Shown here: positions 46,092-54,501 of the stretch, piece after piece
Position numbering within the stretch: position 1 is the stretch's first letter
How the letters are laid out: every line of letters starts with the position of its first letter
Origin: Desulfovibrionaceae bacterium
GTDB lineage: Bacteria > Desulfobacterota > Desulfovibrionia > Desulfovibrionales > Desulfovibrionaceae
Direction: 5' to 3'
DNA: 64,000 bases
NCBI GenBank assembly: GCA_017454105.1
Contig: JAFTDR010000204.1
Location: 1 to 64,000, forward strand
Program-made: the position numbers and the translations under genes
Notes under the pieces: model-generated
Told to the model about the DNA's origin: nothing
Database searches by the model: none
The model's input: only the letters and a program-made list of their open reading frames with translations

Positions 46092-47525
46092 CTACACCGT
46101 AAGCCCTTGCTCTTCGAGGATACTCGCAAGCTTGGCCATCTCGTGGGGTATGTCGATAAACTGGGGACAGAGTTTGACACATTGTCCGCAGCCAATGCAG
46201 TGGCTTGCTGTGCGCAATTCAGGCACACGGCTTGCAAGACGCAGACGGTAGTTGCGCCGCAATTCCTTGTAGTCTGCGCTTTGGACGTTTCTCGGCACAA
46301 GATCATCGTCAAGGCAGTCATTGTGGTGGCGGAAAACCATGGGAATATCGACGCCATACGGACAGGGCATGCAGTAGCCACAGGTGGTGCAGCGAATATT
46401 ATCCGCCACCACAAAAGCGTCGAGGGCCTTGCGCAGCACCTGTGTCTCATGATCCGAAAGGGGCGAGAAGGGAGCGTATGTGCGGAGATTGTCCTGCAAA
46501 TGCTCCATATAGGTCATGCCGGATAAAACAGTCATAATGTTTGGCAGACCGGCGACAAAACGAAAAGCCCAGGATGCCGCTGTGGCTATGGGATGCTCAG
46601 CCTGGAGAATACTCAAGGATTTTTTGTTTAAGCGCGCAAGTCGTCCCCCAAGCAGGGGCTCCATAACGACAAGCGGCAGACCGCTTGCCACCATTTTTTC
46701 AAACATCCATTTGGACGGGGCAGGAGATGGCAGTTTTCGGTATGGCGGCTGGATATACTGGTATAAGAGATCATGGTAGTTGATCTGAATCATGGCAAAA
46801 TCCCATGGAACGTCCCGCGATAGGACATACTCAAGCATCGGCTTGTCTCCATGGAAGGACCAACCAAGATTGCGGATGCGGCCTTTTTGCTTTTGCTCAA
46901 GCAAGAAATCCAGCACTTTTTCCTTCTCGTAAACCGCCTGGTAGTTGTCAACTGTTGAAAGGGTGTGCAAGAGGTAGTAGTCGAAATATTCCACCTGGCA
47001 TTTTTTAAGCTGCGTGAAAAATATTTTTTTTGCCTCGTCCAGCGTGGGATTCTGGTAACTTGGCATCTTAGTTGCAAGATAAAATGTCTCACGCGGATGG
47101 CGCCGCAAAGCGCGGCCTGTGAGTATCTCCGATGCGCCGCCGTGATAGCCCCAAGCCGTGTCAAAATAGTTGACACCGTGCGCGATGGCATAATCGACCA
47201 GAGCAAAGGCCGACTTCTCGTCAATGCGCGGGCTTCTCGGGGATGTTTCCCCAGGCATAACTGGATAGCGCATGCAGCCAAAGCCCAAGAGTGACACAGA
47301 ATCGCCGCTATTTGGATTTTTGCGGTACGTCATGGAATCTGTTGGCGGCTCAGGCAAACCGGCCGGTATACCGATCGGATCAAGGCCAGGTCTGCCCTCC
47401 TTAAGGGAGGAAACAAGACCGAGTCCCGCCATGCCGCCAACTGTGGCGGCCACGCCCGCAAGCACCCGTCTTCTTGTTACTAAGGTTCTCCCACCGCCTC
47501 CGTCCTTGCTCTTCTGATTCTTCAT
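46092..47525 (-). CDS. Tat-exported aldo/keto reductase with [4Fe-4S] domain
   Basis: The 477-residue protein starts with a twin-arginine signal (T-R-R-R-V-L-A-G near residue 18). The aldo/keto reductase barrel shows the catalytic Asp and Tyr in Y-F-D-T-A-W-G-Y near residue 120, K in L-A-T-K-M near 152 and H in L-L-H-T-L. The C-terminal domain (about 380-477) has two ferredoxin-like cysteine sets, C-T-T-C-G-Y-C-M-P-C-P and C-I-G-C-G-Q-C-V-K-L-C-P. Electrons probably come from the Fe-S membrane protein encoded directly downstream rather than from NADPH. The substrate is unknown. Confidence 0.88.
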   Translation of the reverse strand: MKNQKSKDGGGGRTLVTRRRVLAGVAATVGGMAGLGLVSSLKEGRPGLDPIGIPAGLPEPPTDSMTYRKNPNSGDSVSLLGFGCMRYPVMPGETSPRSPRIDEKSAFALVDYAIAHGVNYFDTAWGYHGGASEILTGRALRRHPRETFYLATKMPSYQNPTLDEAKKIFFTQLKKCQVEYFDYYLLHTLSTVDNYQAVYEKEKVLDFLLEQKQKGRIRNLGWSFHGDKPMLEYVLSRDVPWDFAMIQINYHDLLYQYIQPPYRKLPSPAPSKWMFEKMVASGLPLVVMEPLLGGRLARLNKKSLSILQAEHPIATAASWAFRFVAGLPNIMTVLSGMTYMEHLQDNLRTYAPFSPLSDHETQVLRKALDAFVVADNIRCTTCGYCMPCPYGVDIPMVFRHHNDCLDDDLVPRNVQSADYKELRRNYRLRLASRVPELRTASHCIGCGQCVKLCPQFIDIPHEMAKLASILEEQGLTV

Positions 47526-47776
47526 TTGTTTTTCGGCCCCCCCCGTCGGACACGCAAGGAGAAAAGGCCGCCTCCATTACTTTTTTTTGCAGGATCGCAC
47601 ACCTAAAACAGCCGAATCCATACAGTTGTTCATTCGGGACAGAGTGTACTGCTTGTGATACGCACCCTTTGTCTCTCCCTCCCGCAATGCCCAGACAGCC
47701 TGTTTTCCAGGCAAGAAGTCTTTCAAGCGCAAGCGTCTGGTCAATAGCTAGGCAAGCCCTTCTCCATCCAGATATG

Positions 47777-47879
47777 TATACTGCGGTCAGAAAAAAATTG
47801 TCACTTTGAGTTGAAAATACCAGACTTGAGTGCTGACTCTCGTTCGCAAATATGTCAGTTACTTTCTGGCTAGAGTATA
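47777..47879. repeat. 103 bp inverted-repeat element, family R copy C
   Basis: Starts TATACTGCGGTCAGAAA and ends TTTCTGGCTAGAGTATA, the best-kept pair of ends. Inner CTGAC/GTCAG surrounds CTCGTTCGCAAATAT. The ends carry TATA on both sides. Confidence 0.75.
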
Positions 47880-47892
47880 TCTTGCAAAAAAG

Positions 47893-48038
47893 GTATCCGC
47901 TCAAGGGGCAGCGGCACTACGCGGATTTTGTAATTCTTCAAACGTATTATTGTTGACAAACACCGCATTCTGCCGCTCGTGAGATGCCTGGAGAGTAGGC
48001 TAAAAGGCGCATTTCATCGTACACCCGTGAGCGGATAC
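47893..48038. mobile_element. MITE-like element, family 1 copy B, with 8-bp target duplication
   Basis: Left end GTATCCGCTCAAGGGG and right end, read inverse, GTATCCGCTCACGGG. The unit of 146 bp is flanked exactly by CAAAAAAG at 47885-47892 and 48039-48046. The terminal 11 bases are identical to those of the element at 1595-1739, and the length differs by one base. Confidence 0.85.
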
Positions 48039-48083
48039 CAAAAAAGCGCAAAGGGACGCTCAGATCTATGAAAAAAAGCGACC

Positions 48084-49283
48084 CTATTTTTTTATAGCAA
48101 AGACCCCGACAGTATTTCCGCCTTCACCATTGCGGCCCTGGGATGTCACGACAGCCAAAGTCTCATCGGGATTGATACACAGCCCAACCCCATAGGGGGC
48201 GACACGCACGCTGGTCAATATTTTCCAGCTCTGAATATCGACACAGGTCAAGGAGGACGAAAGATTGCACACGGCGTAGAGACGGGTGCCGTCTGGAGAA
48301 AGCGCAATGGTCCTTGCGCCACGCCCGACAGTCAGCACGCGGCCCCGCACAGCCGAATGGGACGGCGCCTGGGCAAGAATATCGGCGACTGAGAGTTCCG
48401 CGACCTTTCCTGGAATATTGAAGCTCACATAGAGCTTGCTTCCGTCAGGACCAAGAACGCAATGTCTTGGGTTCACAACCGGCAGGCGGACAAAACCAAG
48501 TGGCTTGCCGCTTTCTACATCAAAAACGTGCAGATTGCCGCTGCGCATACCGCAGACAAGAAGAAAACGACTATCCCCGGTGAAGCATGTGCCGCGCAGG
48601 CAAAGTCCGCAGGCACTATCACGATTACCCTGTATATTCTTCACTGAAAGACGGCTACCGACGACAATCTGGCGCTCATAGGAAAAAGAGGCGGGATCCT
48701 CGCCGCTCACATTGATGAGCGCAACTGTGTTATCGCCCCAGTTTGTCACGGCAAGTCGCCTGCCGTCTGGAGAGGCAACCAGCATTTTGGGCAAGGGCGG
48801 ACTTGGGAGAACGCGCACAATCGTGTCTGTCTCTGTGTCGATCACAGCTATCGCCGACGGAGACGAGGCATTCTGATCGCATTCCCGTCTGTAGTAGGAA
48901 ACCCAGAGATATCGGCCGCCATGGGTGAAGACGCATTCCACAGGCTTGCCGCTAAAGATATTGCGGTCGCCGCTCCCAAAGCAGTTGTTGTACGGGTAGT
49001 CGAAGACCGTGTTCTCATTGTTCAAAAAAAGAGCGGCATCGTCGCTTGTAAAGCGGTGAGGAATGACAGTTTTGAGCGCAAGTGTCTTGGCATCAAAAAC
49101 CAAGGTCTCCTTTCCCTCAAGCGCATGAACATAGAATTTGCTGCCGTCACGAGAAAAAATGGCGGACTTGGGCGAGTAAATGTGTGCTGAGCGGAGATTT
49201 TTTACGAGAGTTAACTCATAGGCCTTGGCCTCGCCTGCGAAAAAGAAGATCAGGGCCAAAAGAAGCAGGATAGTTTTCTTCAT
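48084..49283 (-). CDS. Secreted YncE/YVTN-type beta-propeller protein
   Basis: The 399-residue protein has a signal peptide ending near residue 21 (A-K-A-Y) and seven-bladed propeller repeats of the YVTN type, for example I-D-T-E-T-D-T-I-V-R-V-L, S-P-D-G-R-R-L-A-V-T-N-W, S-P-D-G-T-R-L-Y-A-V. Such proteins act as scaffolds or lactonase-like enzymes in the periplasm. Two cysteine pairs (C-G-L-C and C-F-T-G) in one blade could form disulfides. It precedes nothing obvious; its downstream side holds the MITE. Confidence 0.8.
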   Translation of the reverse strand: MKKTILLLLALIFFFAGEAKAYELTLVKNLRSAHIYSPKSAIFSRDGSKFYVHALEGKETLVFDAKTLALKTVIPHRFTSDDAALFLNNENTVFDYPYNNCFGSGDRNIFSGKPVECVFTHGGRYLWVSYYRRECDQNASSPSAIAVIDTETDTIVRVLPSPPLPKMLVASPDGRRLAVTNWGDNTVALINVSGEDPASFSYERQIVVGSRLSVKNIQGNRDSACGLCLRGTCFTGDSRFLLVCGMRSGNLHVFDVESGKPLGFVRLPVVNPRHCVLGPDGSKLYVSFNIPGKVAELSVADILAQAPSHSAVRGRVLTVGRGARTIALSPDGTRLYAVCNLSSSLTCVDIQSWKILTSVRVAPYGVGLCINPDETLAVVTSQGRNGEGGNTVGVFAIKK

Positions 49284-49307
49284 ATATCTCCCAGACGCAG
49301 AATAGAG

Positions 49308-49338
49308 AAAAAAACCTGCACACGAAACGATGTGCAGG
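49308..49338 (-). terminator. Terminator after galU
   Basis: CCTGCACA and TGTGCAGG (49315-49338) form an 8-bp stem; the A-run at 49308-49314 is the U-run of the leftward transcript. Confidence 0.85.
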
Positions 49339-49356
49339 CAAAAAAAAATCGGTCGA

Positions 49357-50229
49357 TTATTTGAACTGAACGAAGTTCTTCAGCTTGTCAAGCAGCTCAT
49401 AGCGCAGATCTTCGTCCTGCAGCGCAAAATAGATGTTTGCCGTCAGGTATTCGGCCCAGTCACCGGCGTCAAAGCGCATGCCGCTCATTCTGACCGCGAG
49501 CATCCCATTGTTCTGGGCAAGGCCCTGCATGGCGTCAGTCAACTGGATTTCACCGCCAACGCCGGCCTTCGCATTCTCAAGGAAAGAAAAGATCTCAGGC
49601 TTCAGAACATAGCGGCCGACTATGGCAAGACGCGAGGGGGCTTTGTCTTTGGCCGGTTTCTCAACAAGGTTGTTGACACGGTAGACGCCAGGAGAGATTT
49701 CGTCGCCATCGATGATACCGTATTTATCAACTTTTTCCGCCGGCACTTCCATGACGCCAACCACGGACATGTTTTCAGCGACAGCGACATCAATCAGCTG
49801 TTTTATGCCCGGCACACCACCAAACATCAAATCGTCACCGACCATGATGGCAAAGGGCTCGTTGCCGACAATATCCTTGGCGCAAAGGACAGCGTGGCCC
49901 AAACCAAGCTGTTTTTTCTGACGGACGGCCATAATGTTGACCATTTCCGCCACTTCGCGCACTGTCTTCAGCTTATCCATTTTTCCAGCACGCTCAAGGA
50001 CGCCCTCAAGCTGGAGGTTGTAGTCAAAGTGATCCTCAATGACGCTCTTATCGCGGTTTGTCACGAAAATAACGTCTTTCACTCCGGAACGCTGCGCCTC
50101 CTCAACCACATACTGGATGACTGGCTTATTGTAGATGGGCAGCATTTCCTTGGGAATATTCTTGCTCGCCGGAAGAGAGCGGGTACCCCAGCCTGCAACG
50201 GGAATGACAACCTTTTTCACTGGATCCAT
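49357..50229 (-). CDS. galU: UTP-glucose-1-phosphate uridylyltransferase
   Basis: GalU makes UDP-glucose for cell-surface polysaccharides. The 290-residue protein shows the nucleotidyltransferase motif V-A-G-W-G-T-R near residue 13, P-K-E-M-L-P-I near residue 27, and M-V-G-D-D-L-M near residue 137, and a length normal for GalU. It ends with its own terminator. The GH57 gene lies upstream on the same strand. Confidence 0.95.
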   Translation of the reverse strand: MDPVKKVVIPVAGWGTRSLPASKNIPKEMLPIYNKPVIQYVVEEAQRSGVKDVIFVTNRDKSVIEDHFDYNLQLEGVLERAGKMDKLKTVREVAEMVNIMAVRQKKQLGLGHAVLCAKDIVGNEPFAIMVGDDLMFGGVPGIKQLIDVAVAENMSVVGVMEVPAEKVDKYGIIDGDEISPGVYRVNNLVEKPAKDKAPSRLAIVGRYVLKPEIFSFLENAKAGVGGEIQLTDAMQGLAQNNGMLAVRMSGMRFDAGDWAEYLTANIYFALQDEDLRYELLDKLKNFVQFK

Positions 50230-50562
50230 AGATCACCTCAAGCGTTAGAAAGAGTCAAAGAATTGAGAATTTTTGACGGAGTACGCGCATTAATCCGTGC
50301 GCATCCTGATCCATCCTGATCGAAACCAAGTCACAAAGCGCGCCGACACTCAAACAAAATCATGCGTTTACTCAAATCCGACGCGCAAGAAAAATTCAAA
50401 AGGCACATCTCAAGGCTCTAAACACTCAGTATCTATCACATCCCACAAATCAAGCAAACTCCTTTCTCGCAAACAAATTCCCGTGGCTTATGATGCACAA
50501 GAGAGAGGAAAAATTTGAAGACCCAGTGCCAGAAAAGCGCTGGGTCACAAAAATACAAGGTA
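50230..50562. other. Intergenic region between GH57 gene and galU
   Basis: About 330 bp with the terminator of the GH57 gene at 50520-50546; the rest is A-rich sequence without a gene. Confidence 0.5.
50520..50546 (-). terminator. Terminator after the GH57 gene
   Basis: GACCCAGTGC and GCGCTGGGTC form a ten-bp stem (one mismatch) directly after the stop at 50563, with an A-rich left side. Confidence 0.75.
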
Positions 50563-51849
50563 TTAGGCTACGAGTTGCTTTGCAACAAGTGCGGCATCCT
50601 CGCCTTTTTCGACAGTCACGGACTCGCCATTCATATCGGGATAGCCTTGCTCTTTTTCGGCATCTTCTTTTTCAAGCTCGGCATATTCAAGGCGCATATC
50701 GAAATCGGCCAGGATATTCATATATGTTGTGTACGCGCTCTGGGCATTCTTGAAGGGGGAATCCTCCTTGATGCTCGAAGAAAACCACTTTGTACTCATC
50801 CAGCGCAGGTAATTCGAGGCCTGCAGGCGGGTGAAATCGTGGTAGAGTTCGGGATCATTGATCTTGTGAACGCGATCGGTCATGCTGTAGAGATAGTGGA
50901 CGGCATCCTTCTGCATGTCATTCCCAAGCCAGGAGTTCAAGTCGCCCCCTGCGTCGTCCCAGCTAATAAACTGCCGCACATCAATGCTGTCCCGTACGGG
51001 ATATTTGTAGGCAATCTCTGTTGGGGTGCCGAAGGTGAGCTCATTTTTGATCATCTGATCGGGAATATTCTTCAGAAATTCAAAGATGCCGCTTTCTTTG
51101 GTATTGCGGACACCAAAGACATTCATGTTGATGAAAATATTGATTGTGTCGGCATTCTTGCCCGCCTCGCCAAGCCAGGCAGCGTAGGAGTCGGCGGTAA
51201 GAGGCCACTTATCCCAGGTTCTGTCTGAGAAACGTAAGGAGAGATCCTTGGAGAGATTCCGGTTTCTCACAAGAAGGCGAATCGACTGCGTCGTCTCGGG
51301 CTGATAGACAAAGTTCGGGCTGCGCCAGCCTAAGATGTAATCGGCACCTTCAGCCATCATGACCTTGAAATTCATGGACTCAAGAAAAGCCGCAAAATCA
51401 TTATTATAAATAAGTTCGGTTGAACAGAAACAGCTCGGTTTCTGCCCGAACATTTGCTGAGTAAGGGTAGAGTAGCTTAAAAGCTGACGTTTGAACTCTT
51501 TACGAGAGTAGAGGAAAGCGAGCGAGTGAGCTGCTCCGGCGACGAATTCCACATTCTTCGTTTCTGCCAGGGCCTTCAAACCGTCAATAACTTCCGGACA
51601 ATACTGATCGAAGAGTTCCAAAGCAGGGATTGAGACGTGTACTGCAAAACGAAAATCACCCTGCTTGCGAATCAATTCTTTATGAAGGATATCTATTGCA
51701 GGAAGGTATGCGGTTTTTGCAAGATGGCGAATTCTGTCGCAATTTCTTTCATCATCCTCATATAAAGAATTTTGACCTAAATCAAAAACAGAATAATTCC
51801 TCAACATGAAAGGTTCGTGAATAGAAAAAAAGAAACAGATCGAAGCCAT
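50563..51849 (-). CDS. Glycoside hydrolase family 57 alpha-amylase-like protein
   Basis: The 428-residue protein begins F-F-F-S-I-H-E-P-F, the GH57 opening motif (usually H-x-H-x-P; here the first histidine position is serine), followed by the conserved F-A-V-H-V-S and the C-S-T-E-L-I-Y segment, and D-D-A-G near residue 320. GH57 enzymes act on alpha-1,4-glucans such as glycogen. The glutamate in C-S-T-E-L could be the nucleophile. The start follows no strong ribosome binding site. Upstream neighbour is a gap with tRNA-Thr, downstream is galU, which fits a role in glucan metabolism. Confidence 0.85.
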   Translation of the reverse strand: MASICFFFSIHEPFMLRNYSVFDLGQNSLYEDDERNCDRIRHLAKTAYLPAIDILHKELIRKQGDFRFAVHVSIPALELFDQYCPEVIDGLKALAETKNVEFVAGAAHSLAFLYSRKEFKRQLLSYSTLTQQMFGQKPSCFCSTELIYNNDFAAFLESMNFKVMMAEGADYILGWRSPNFVYQPETTQSIRLLVRNRNLSKDLSLRFSDRTWDKWPLTADSYAAWLGEAGKNADTINIFINMNVFGVRNTKESGIFEFLKNIPDQMIKNELTFGTPTEIAYKYPVRDSIDVRQFISWDDAGGDLNSWLGNDMQKDAVHYLYSMTDRVHKINDPELYHDFTRLQASNYLRWMSTKWFSSSIKEDSPFKNAQSAYTTYMNILADFDMRLEYAELEKEDAEKEQGYPDMNGESVTVEKGEDAALVAKQLVA

Positions 51850-52043
51850 ATATGCCTCGCAGTAATGGTTAATAAGCTAGCAGTACAAAAGTCGCATTGC
51901 AATTGATATGCCAATTTTCAGACACGCTCCTCTCTGTACACTAGCCAACGACAAGACCATAAGTCGTTTGCACAGCATGGCGGTATTACTAAGTTTGTCC
52001 AAACATCACTATGAAAATGTACAACTCTGCGCATTTCGTGTTT

Positions 52044-52069
52044 CGCAATAATTGCGCGCAATTGTTGCG
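52044..52069. promoter_or_regulatory. 26-bp near-perfect palindrome
   Basis: CGCAATAATTGCG is followed by CGCAATTGTTGCG; the two halves are inverse complements with one mismatch. No gene overlaps it, so it may be an operator or recombination site. Confidence 0.5.
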
Positions 52070-52204
52070 CTATGCAAACAGCCGCAATCAATGCGAACTA
52101 CGCGCCTTTTGACTGTACAACGCTCATGGTTTCGCGCAAAACCGTCCGCGCGAATGCAAAGACAACGATGATGAAAAAAAATAAAAAAATATCCGACTTT
52201 TTAC

Positions 52205-52233
52205 TTGACAGGACCTCCTTGTCATTATATAAA
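52205..52233 (+). promoter_or_regulatory. Promoter of tRNA-Thr
   Basis: TTGACA at 52205-52210 and TATAAA at 52228-52233 with a 17-base spacer, ending ten bases before the tRNA: a near-ideal sigma-70 promoter. Confidence 0.88.
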
Positions 52234-52242
52234 GGACGTGTT

Positions 52243-52318
52243 GCCAGCTTAGCTCAGTTGGTAGAGCAGCTGATTCGTAATCAGCAGGCCAAGAGTTCAA
52301 GTCTCTTAGCTGGCTCCA
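52243..52318 (+). tRNA. tRNA-Thr (anticodon CGT)
   Basis: 76-base cloverleaf: acceptor GCCAGCT/AGCTGGC, D-arm GCTC..GAGC, anticodon loop TTCGTAA with CGT for ACG codons, T-loop GTTCAAGTC and encoded CCA. Confidence 0.97.
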
Positions 52319-52331
52319 TCCTTGTTGATAC

Positions 52332-52357
52332 CACCCGGGAAACCGGGTGTTTTTTTT
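52332..52357 (+). terminator. Terminator after tRNA-Thr
   Basis: CACCCGG GAAA CCGGGTG with eight T following; a GNRA-type tetraloop caps a perfect 7-bp stem. Confidence 0.9.
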
Positions 52358-52374
52358 GTGCTTTGACAGAAGCC

Positions 52375-53316
52375 TCACAGAAAGAGTCTTTCGCAGTCAA
52401 GCACAATGTCATTGACTGGCAAAGATGTGTAGGTAAAGGCGCTCACAAGCTCGTGCGGGTACCTTGGCGCCATGCCGGGATTTATTCCGGCTAGATAGGC
52501 GAGATACCCAACTATTGTCTCTGCCGCCACACATCTCTCGCGAAGCGAGGCAAGAGTAAGACTTTTATGGCGCTTCGCAAGACGGACTCCTGTCTGGTCG
52601 ATCAAAAGCGGGAAGTGGATATACTCGCTAGGCAGTGAGAGGCCAAGCAGGGTTTGCAGAATTCGCTGTCTTGCTGTTGAGACAAGAATGTCACGGCCGC
52701 GGACAACCTGGCTTATCCCCATAAGGGAATCGTCGATTGCGCAGCAAAGCTGATAGGAAAAAAGACCGTCTGAACGGCGGATCGGAAAATCGCCGCCATA
52801 GTCACAAGGTCCGAGCGACTGCAATCCATATACCCTGTCTGTAAATACTATATTTTCCGAAGGAACGCAAAGCCTAAGCGAGTGCTTATCCCCTGCCAAG
52901 AGGCGAGCTTGTACAATCTCTTGCGGAAGCTCCCTGCAGGTACCAGGATAGAAGGGTTGCCCATCGACACCGTTTGGGGCGCTCGCAAGCTCTTTCAGTT
53001 CCTTTCGTGTGCAGAAACAGGGATAGAGGTGGGGGGTAAGCTTGCAAAAAGCCTCTTCGTAGAGAGCTATGCGCTCGCTTTGGCGGTATGGCCCTTCATC
53101 CCAGTCAAGACCGAGCCAGCGCAGATCACGCATCAGTTGCTCGGCGAAAATTGGGCGCGAGCGCTGCGTGTCTATATCCTCTAGTCTTAAGATGAGACGG
53201 CCACCACACTTGCGTACAGCAAGCCACGCAAGTAAAAAAGCCCAGGCGTTTCCTAAATGAAGCAGGCCAGTTGGACTTGGAGCCAACCGGCCTGCGACTG
53301 TATTATTCATGAGCAT
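52375..53316 (-). CDS. gluQ: Glutamyl-Q tRNA(Asp) synthetase
   Basis: GluQ (YadB) attaches glutamate to queuosine in the anticodon loop of tRNA-Asp. The 313-residue protein is the catalytic half of a glutamyl-tRNA synthetase without anticodon-binding domain. It shows R-L-A-P-S-P-T-G-L-L-H-L-G-N near residue 9, the zinc-site cysteines C-F-C-T and C-R-E-L near residues 100-130, and K-R-H-K-S near residue 250 in place of KMSKS. Its start abuts the stop of the NlpC/P60 gene. Confidence 0.92.
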   Translation of the reverse strand: MLMNNTVAGRLAPSPTGLLHLGNAWAFLLAWLAVRKCGGRLILRLEDIDTQRSRPIFAEQLMRDLRWLGLDWDEGPYRQSERIALYEEAFCKLTPHLYPCFCTRKELKELASAPNGVDGQPFYPGTCRELPQEIVQARLLAGDKHSLRLCVPSENIVFTDRVYGLQSLGPCDYGGDFPIRRSDGLFSYQLCCAIDDSLMGISQVVRGRDILVSTARQRILQTLLGLSLPSEYIHFPLLIDQTGVRLAKRHKSLTLASLRERCVAAETIVGYLAYLAGINPGMAPRYPHELVSAFTYTSLPVNDIVLDCERLFL

Positions 53317-54501
53317 CTATTTTTTCTTCGACTTTTTTTCGTCACGCGAACGTTTGCTTGACGGACGATCCTCTTTGCGCCCAAGAGACTCTCCACTACG
53401 GCGAGATTCTTTCTTCATGTCGCGGGACTCTCTTTTGGACGGACGCTCCTTGCGGAAATCCTCACGCTTCCGTGAGCGTTCTGCACGCAAGTCCTCGCGC
53501 TCACGCTTCCGTGAGCGTTCAGAACGCACATCCTCGCGCTCGCGTTTACGTGAACGTTCAGAACGCACATCCTCGCGATCACGCTTCCGCGAGCGATCAG
53601 AGCGAAAATCCTCGCGATCCCGTACAGACGAAGACTTTCTCTCACGGCGCTCAGCGACAGTAATCTTTCTGTTCGAACGAGTACTCTCTTGTTTCGACCG
53701 AGAGAGCGATGAGCGTCTGTAACGACTCGCGTTTCTTGAGGTCCGGCTATCCTCACGGTGGGCGACAGACGGAGCTGTTCCCGCATCCTGCACGAGACGC
53801 CGTTCGGCCTGCGCGAGCAAATTTTCACGGCTGCCGATATGGATGCGTCGGGCGCTCAGAAAGGTATTGCGAAAATACGGATCGTCAAGCGAATTTATTT
53901 TGACACGGCTTCTTGTACGGGGGCTATGGATAAACTTGCCGTTGCCAACATAGATGCCAGAATGGTACCCGCGCTTCGGATGGCGGAAGGTCACAATGTC
54001 TCCAGCCTGCATATCTTCAAGACGGCCGACCCTCGACCCAACAACGGACTGCTCGCGTGCTGTTCTAGGCAGCCTAACACCGACATTGCCATATGCCCAG
54101 CAGACAAGACCCGAGCAGTCAAAACCGCCTGGAGCCATGCCGCCGAGTACGTAGGGAGTGCCGATCGCTGATTCAGCCGCGCGCAAAAGCTGACGACGTG
54201 TCTCAGGAAGATTAGACGGCAAAGTAAGAGTGCCGTAATTTCTTGAGGCACGTCTCTGTTTTGCTTTCTTTTTAGCGGGAAAGGGGGATTCGAGGCGTCC
54301 GCGATATCCGGCGAGTTCGCCAAGAGCCAGAGTTTCAATCTTCTGAGGAAAATAATATTCGTGATATTCGACAAAAAGGTCGTCTTGGGAATCCTCGTCA
54401 ACTGCCTGCGTTTTATTTCCGCACCCGCTCAAAGTCATGCAGCACAGCAGGAACAGCGACACTATAAGGACTGGTATTCTCTGCATTACGTAACCCAGCA
54501 T
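53317..54501 (-). CDS. NlpC/P60 lipoprotein with SR/RE-rich C-terminal tail
   Basis: The 394-residue product has a signal peptide with lipobox L-S-G-C near residue 28 and an NlpC/P60 peptidase domain (about 85-205) with catalytic Cys in F-D-C-S-G-L-V near residue 128 and His in Y-H-S-G-I-Y-V-G near residue 179. Such enzymes cut peptidoglycan stem peptides. From about residue 265 the chain changes into a ~130-residue tail of R, S, E, D and K with repeating units R-S-E-R-S-R-K-R-E-R-E-D-V, encoded by tandem 39-base DNA repeats between about 53460 and 53640. The start at 54501 is set by GGGGGAG; the frame upstream is not protein-like. Confidence 0.88.
   Translation of the reverse strand: MLGYVMQRIPVLIVSLFLLCCMTLSGCGNKTQAVDEDSQDDLFVEYHEYYFPQKIETLALGELAGYRGRLESPFPAKKKAKQRRASRNYGTLTLPSNLPETRRQLLRAAESAIGTPYVLGGMAPGGFDCSGLVCWAYGNVGVRLPRTAREQSVVGSRVGRLEDMQAGDIVTFRHPKRGYHSGIYVGNGKFIHSPRTRSRVKINSLDDPYFRNTFLSARRIHIGSRENLLAQAERRLVQDAGTAPSVAHREDSRTSRNASRYRRSSLSRSKQESTRSNRKITVAERRERKSSSVRDREDFRSDRSRKRDREDVRSERSRKREREDVRSERSRKREREDLRAERSRKREDFRKERPSKRESRDMKKESRRSGESLGRKEDRPSSKRSRDEKKSKKK
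53460..53640. repeat. Tandem 39-base repeats within the NlpC/P60 gene
   Basis: The segment repeats CGCTTCCGTGAGCGTTC-type units with GAACGCACATCCTCGCG between them, each encoding 13 residues of the R-S-E-R-S-R-K-R tail. About four to five imperfect copies are seen, and copy number may vary between strains. Confidence 0.75.

Larger units (their letters stand above)
47526..48083. other. Intergenic region with repeat copy C and MITE family 1 copy B
   Basis: Holds the R-family repeat at 47777-47879 and, 13 bp further, the 146 bp element at 47893-48038. Nothing else is recognised. Confidence 0.6.
51850..52242. other. Intergenic region before tRNA-Thr with large palindrome
   Basis: Contains the 26-bp palindrome at 52044-52069, the inverse TGTACAG motif near 51934, and the tRNA-Thr promoter at 52205-52233. 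Confidence 0.5.

Noticed and set aside
52072-52494. Open frame spanning tRNA-Thr and its terminator
   Set aside because: It covers the promoter, tRNA and terminator; no domain.
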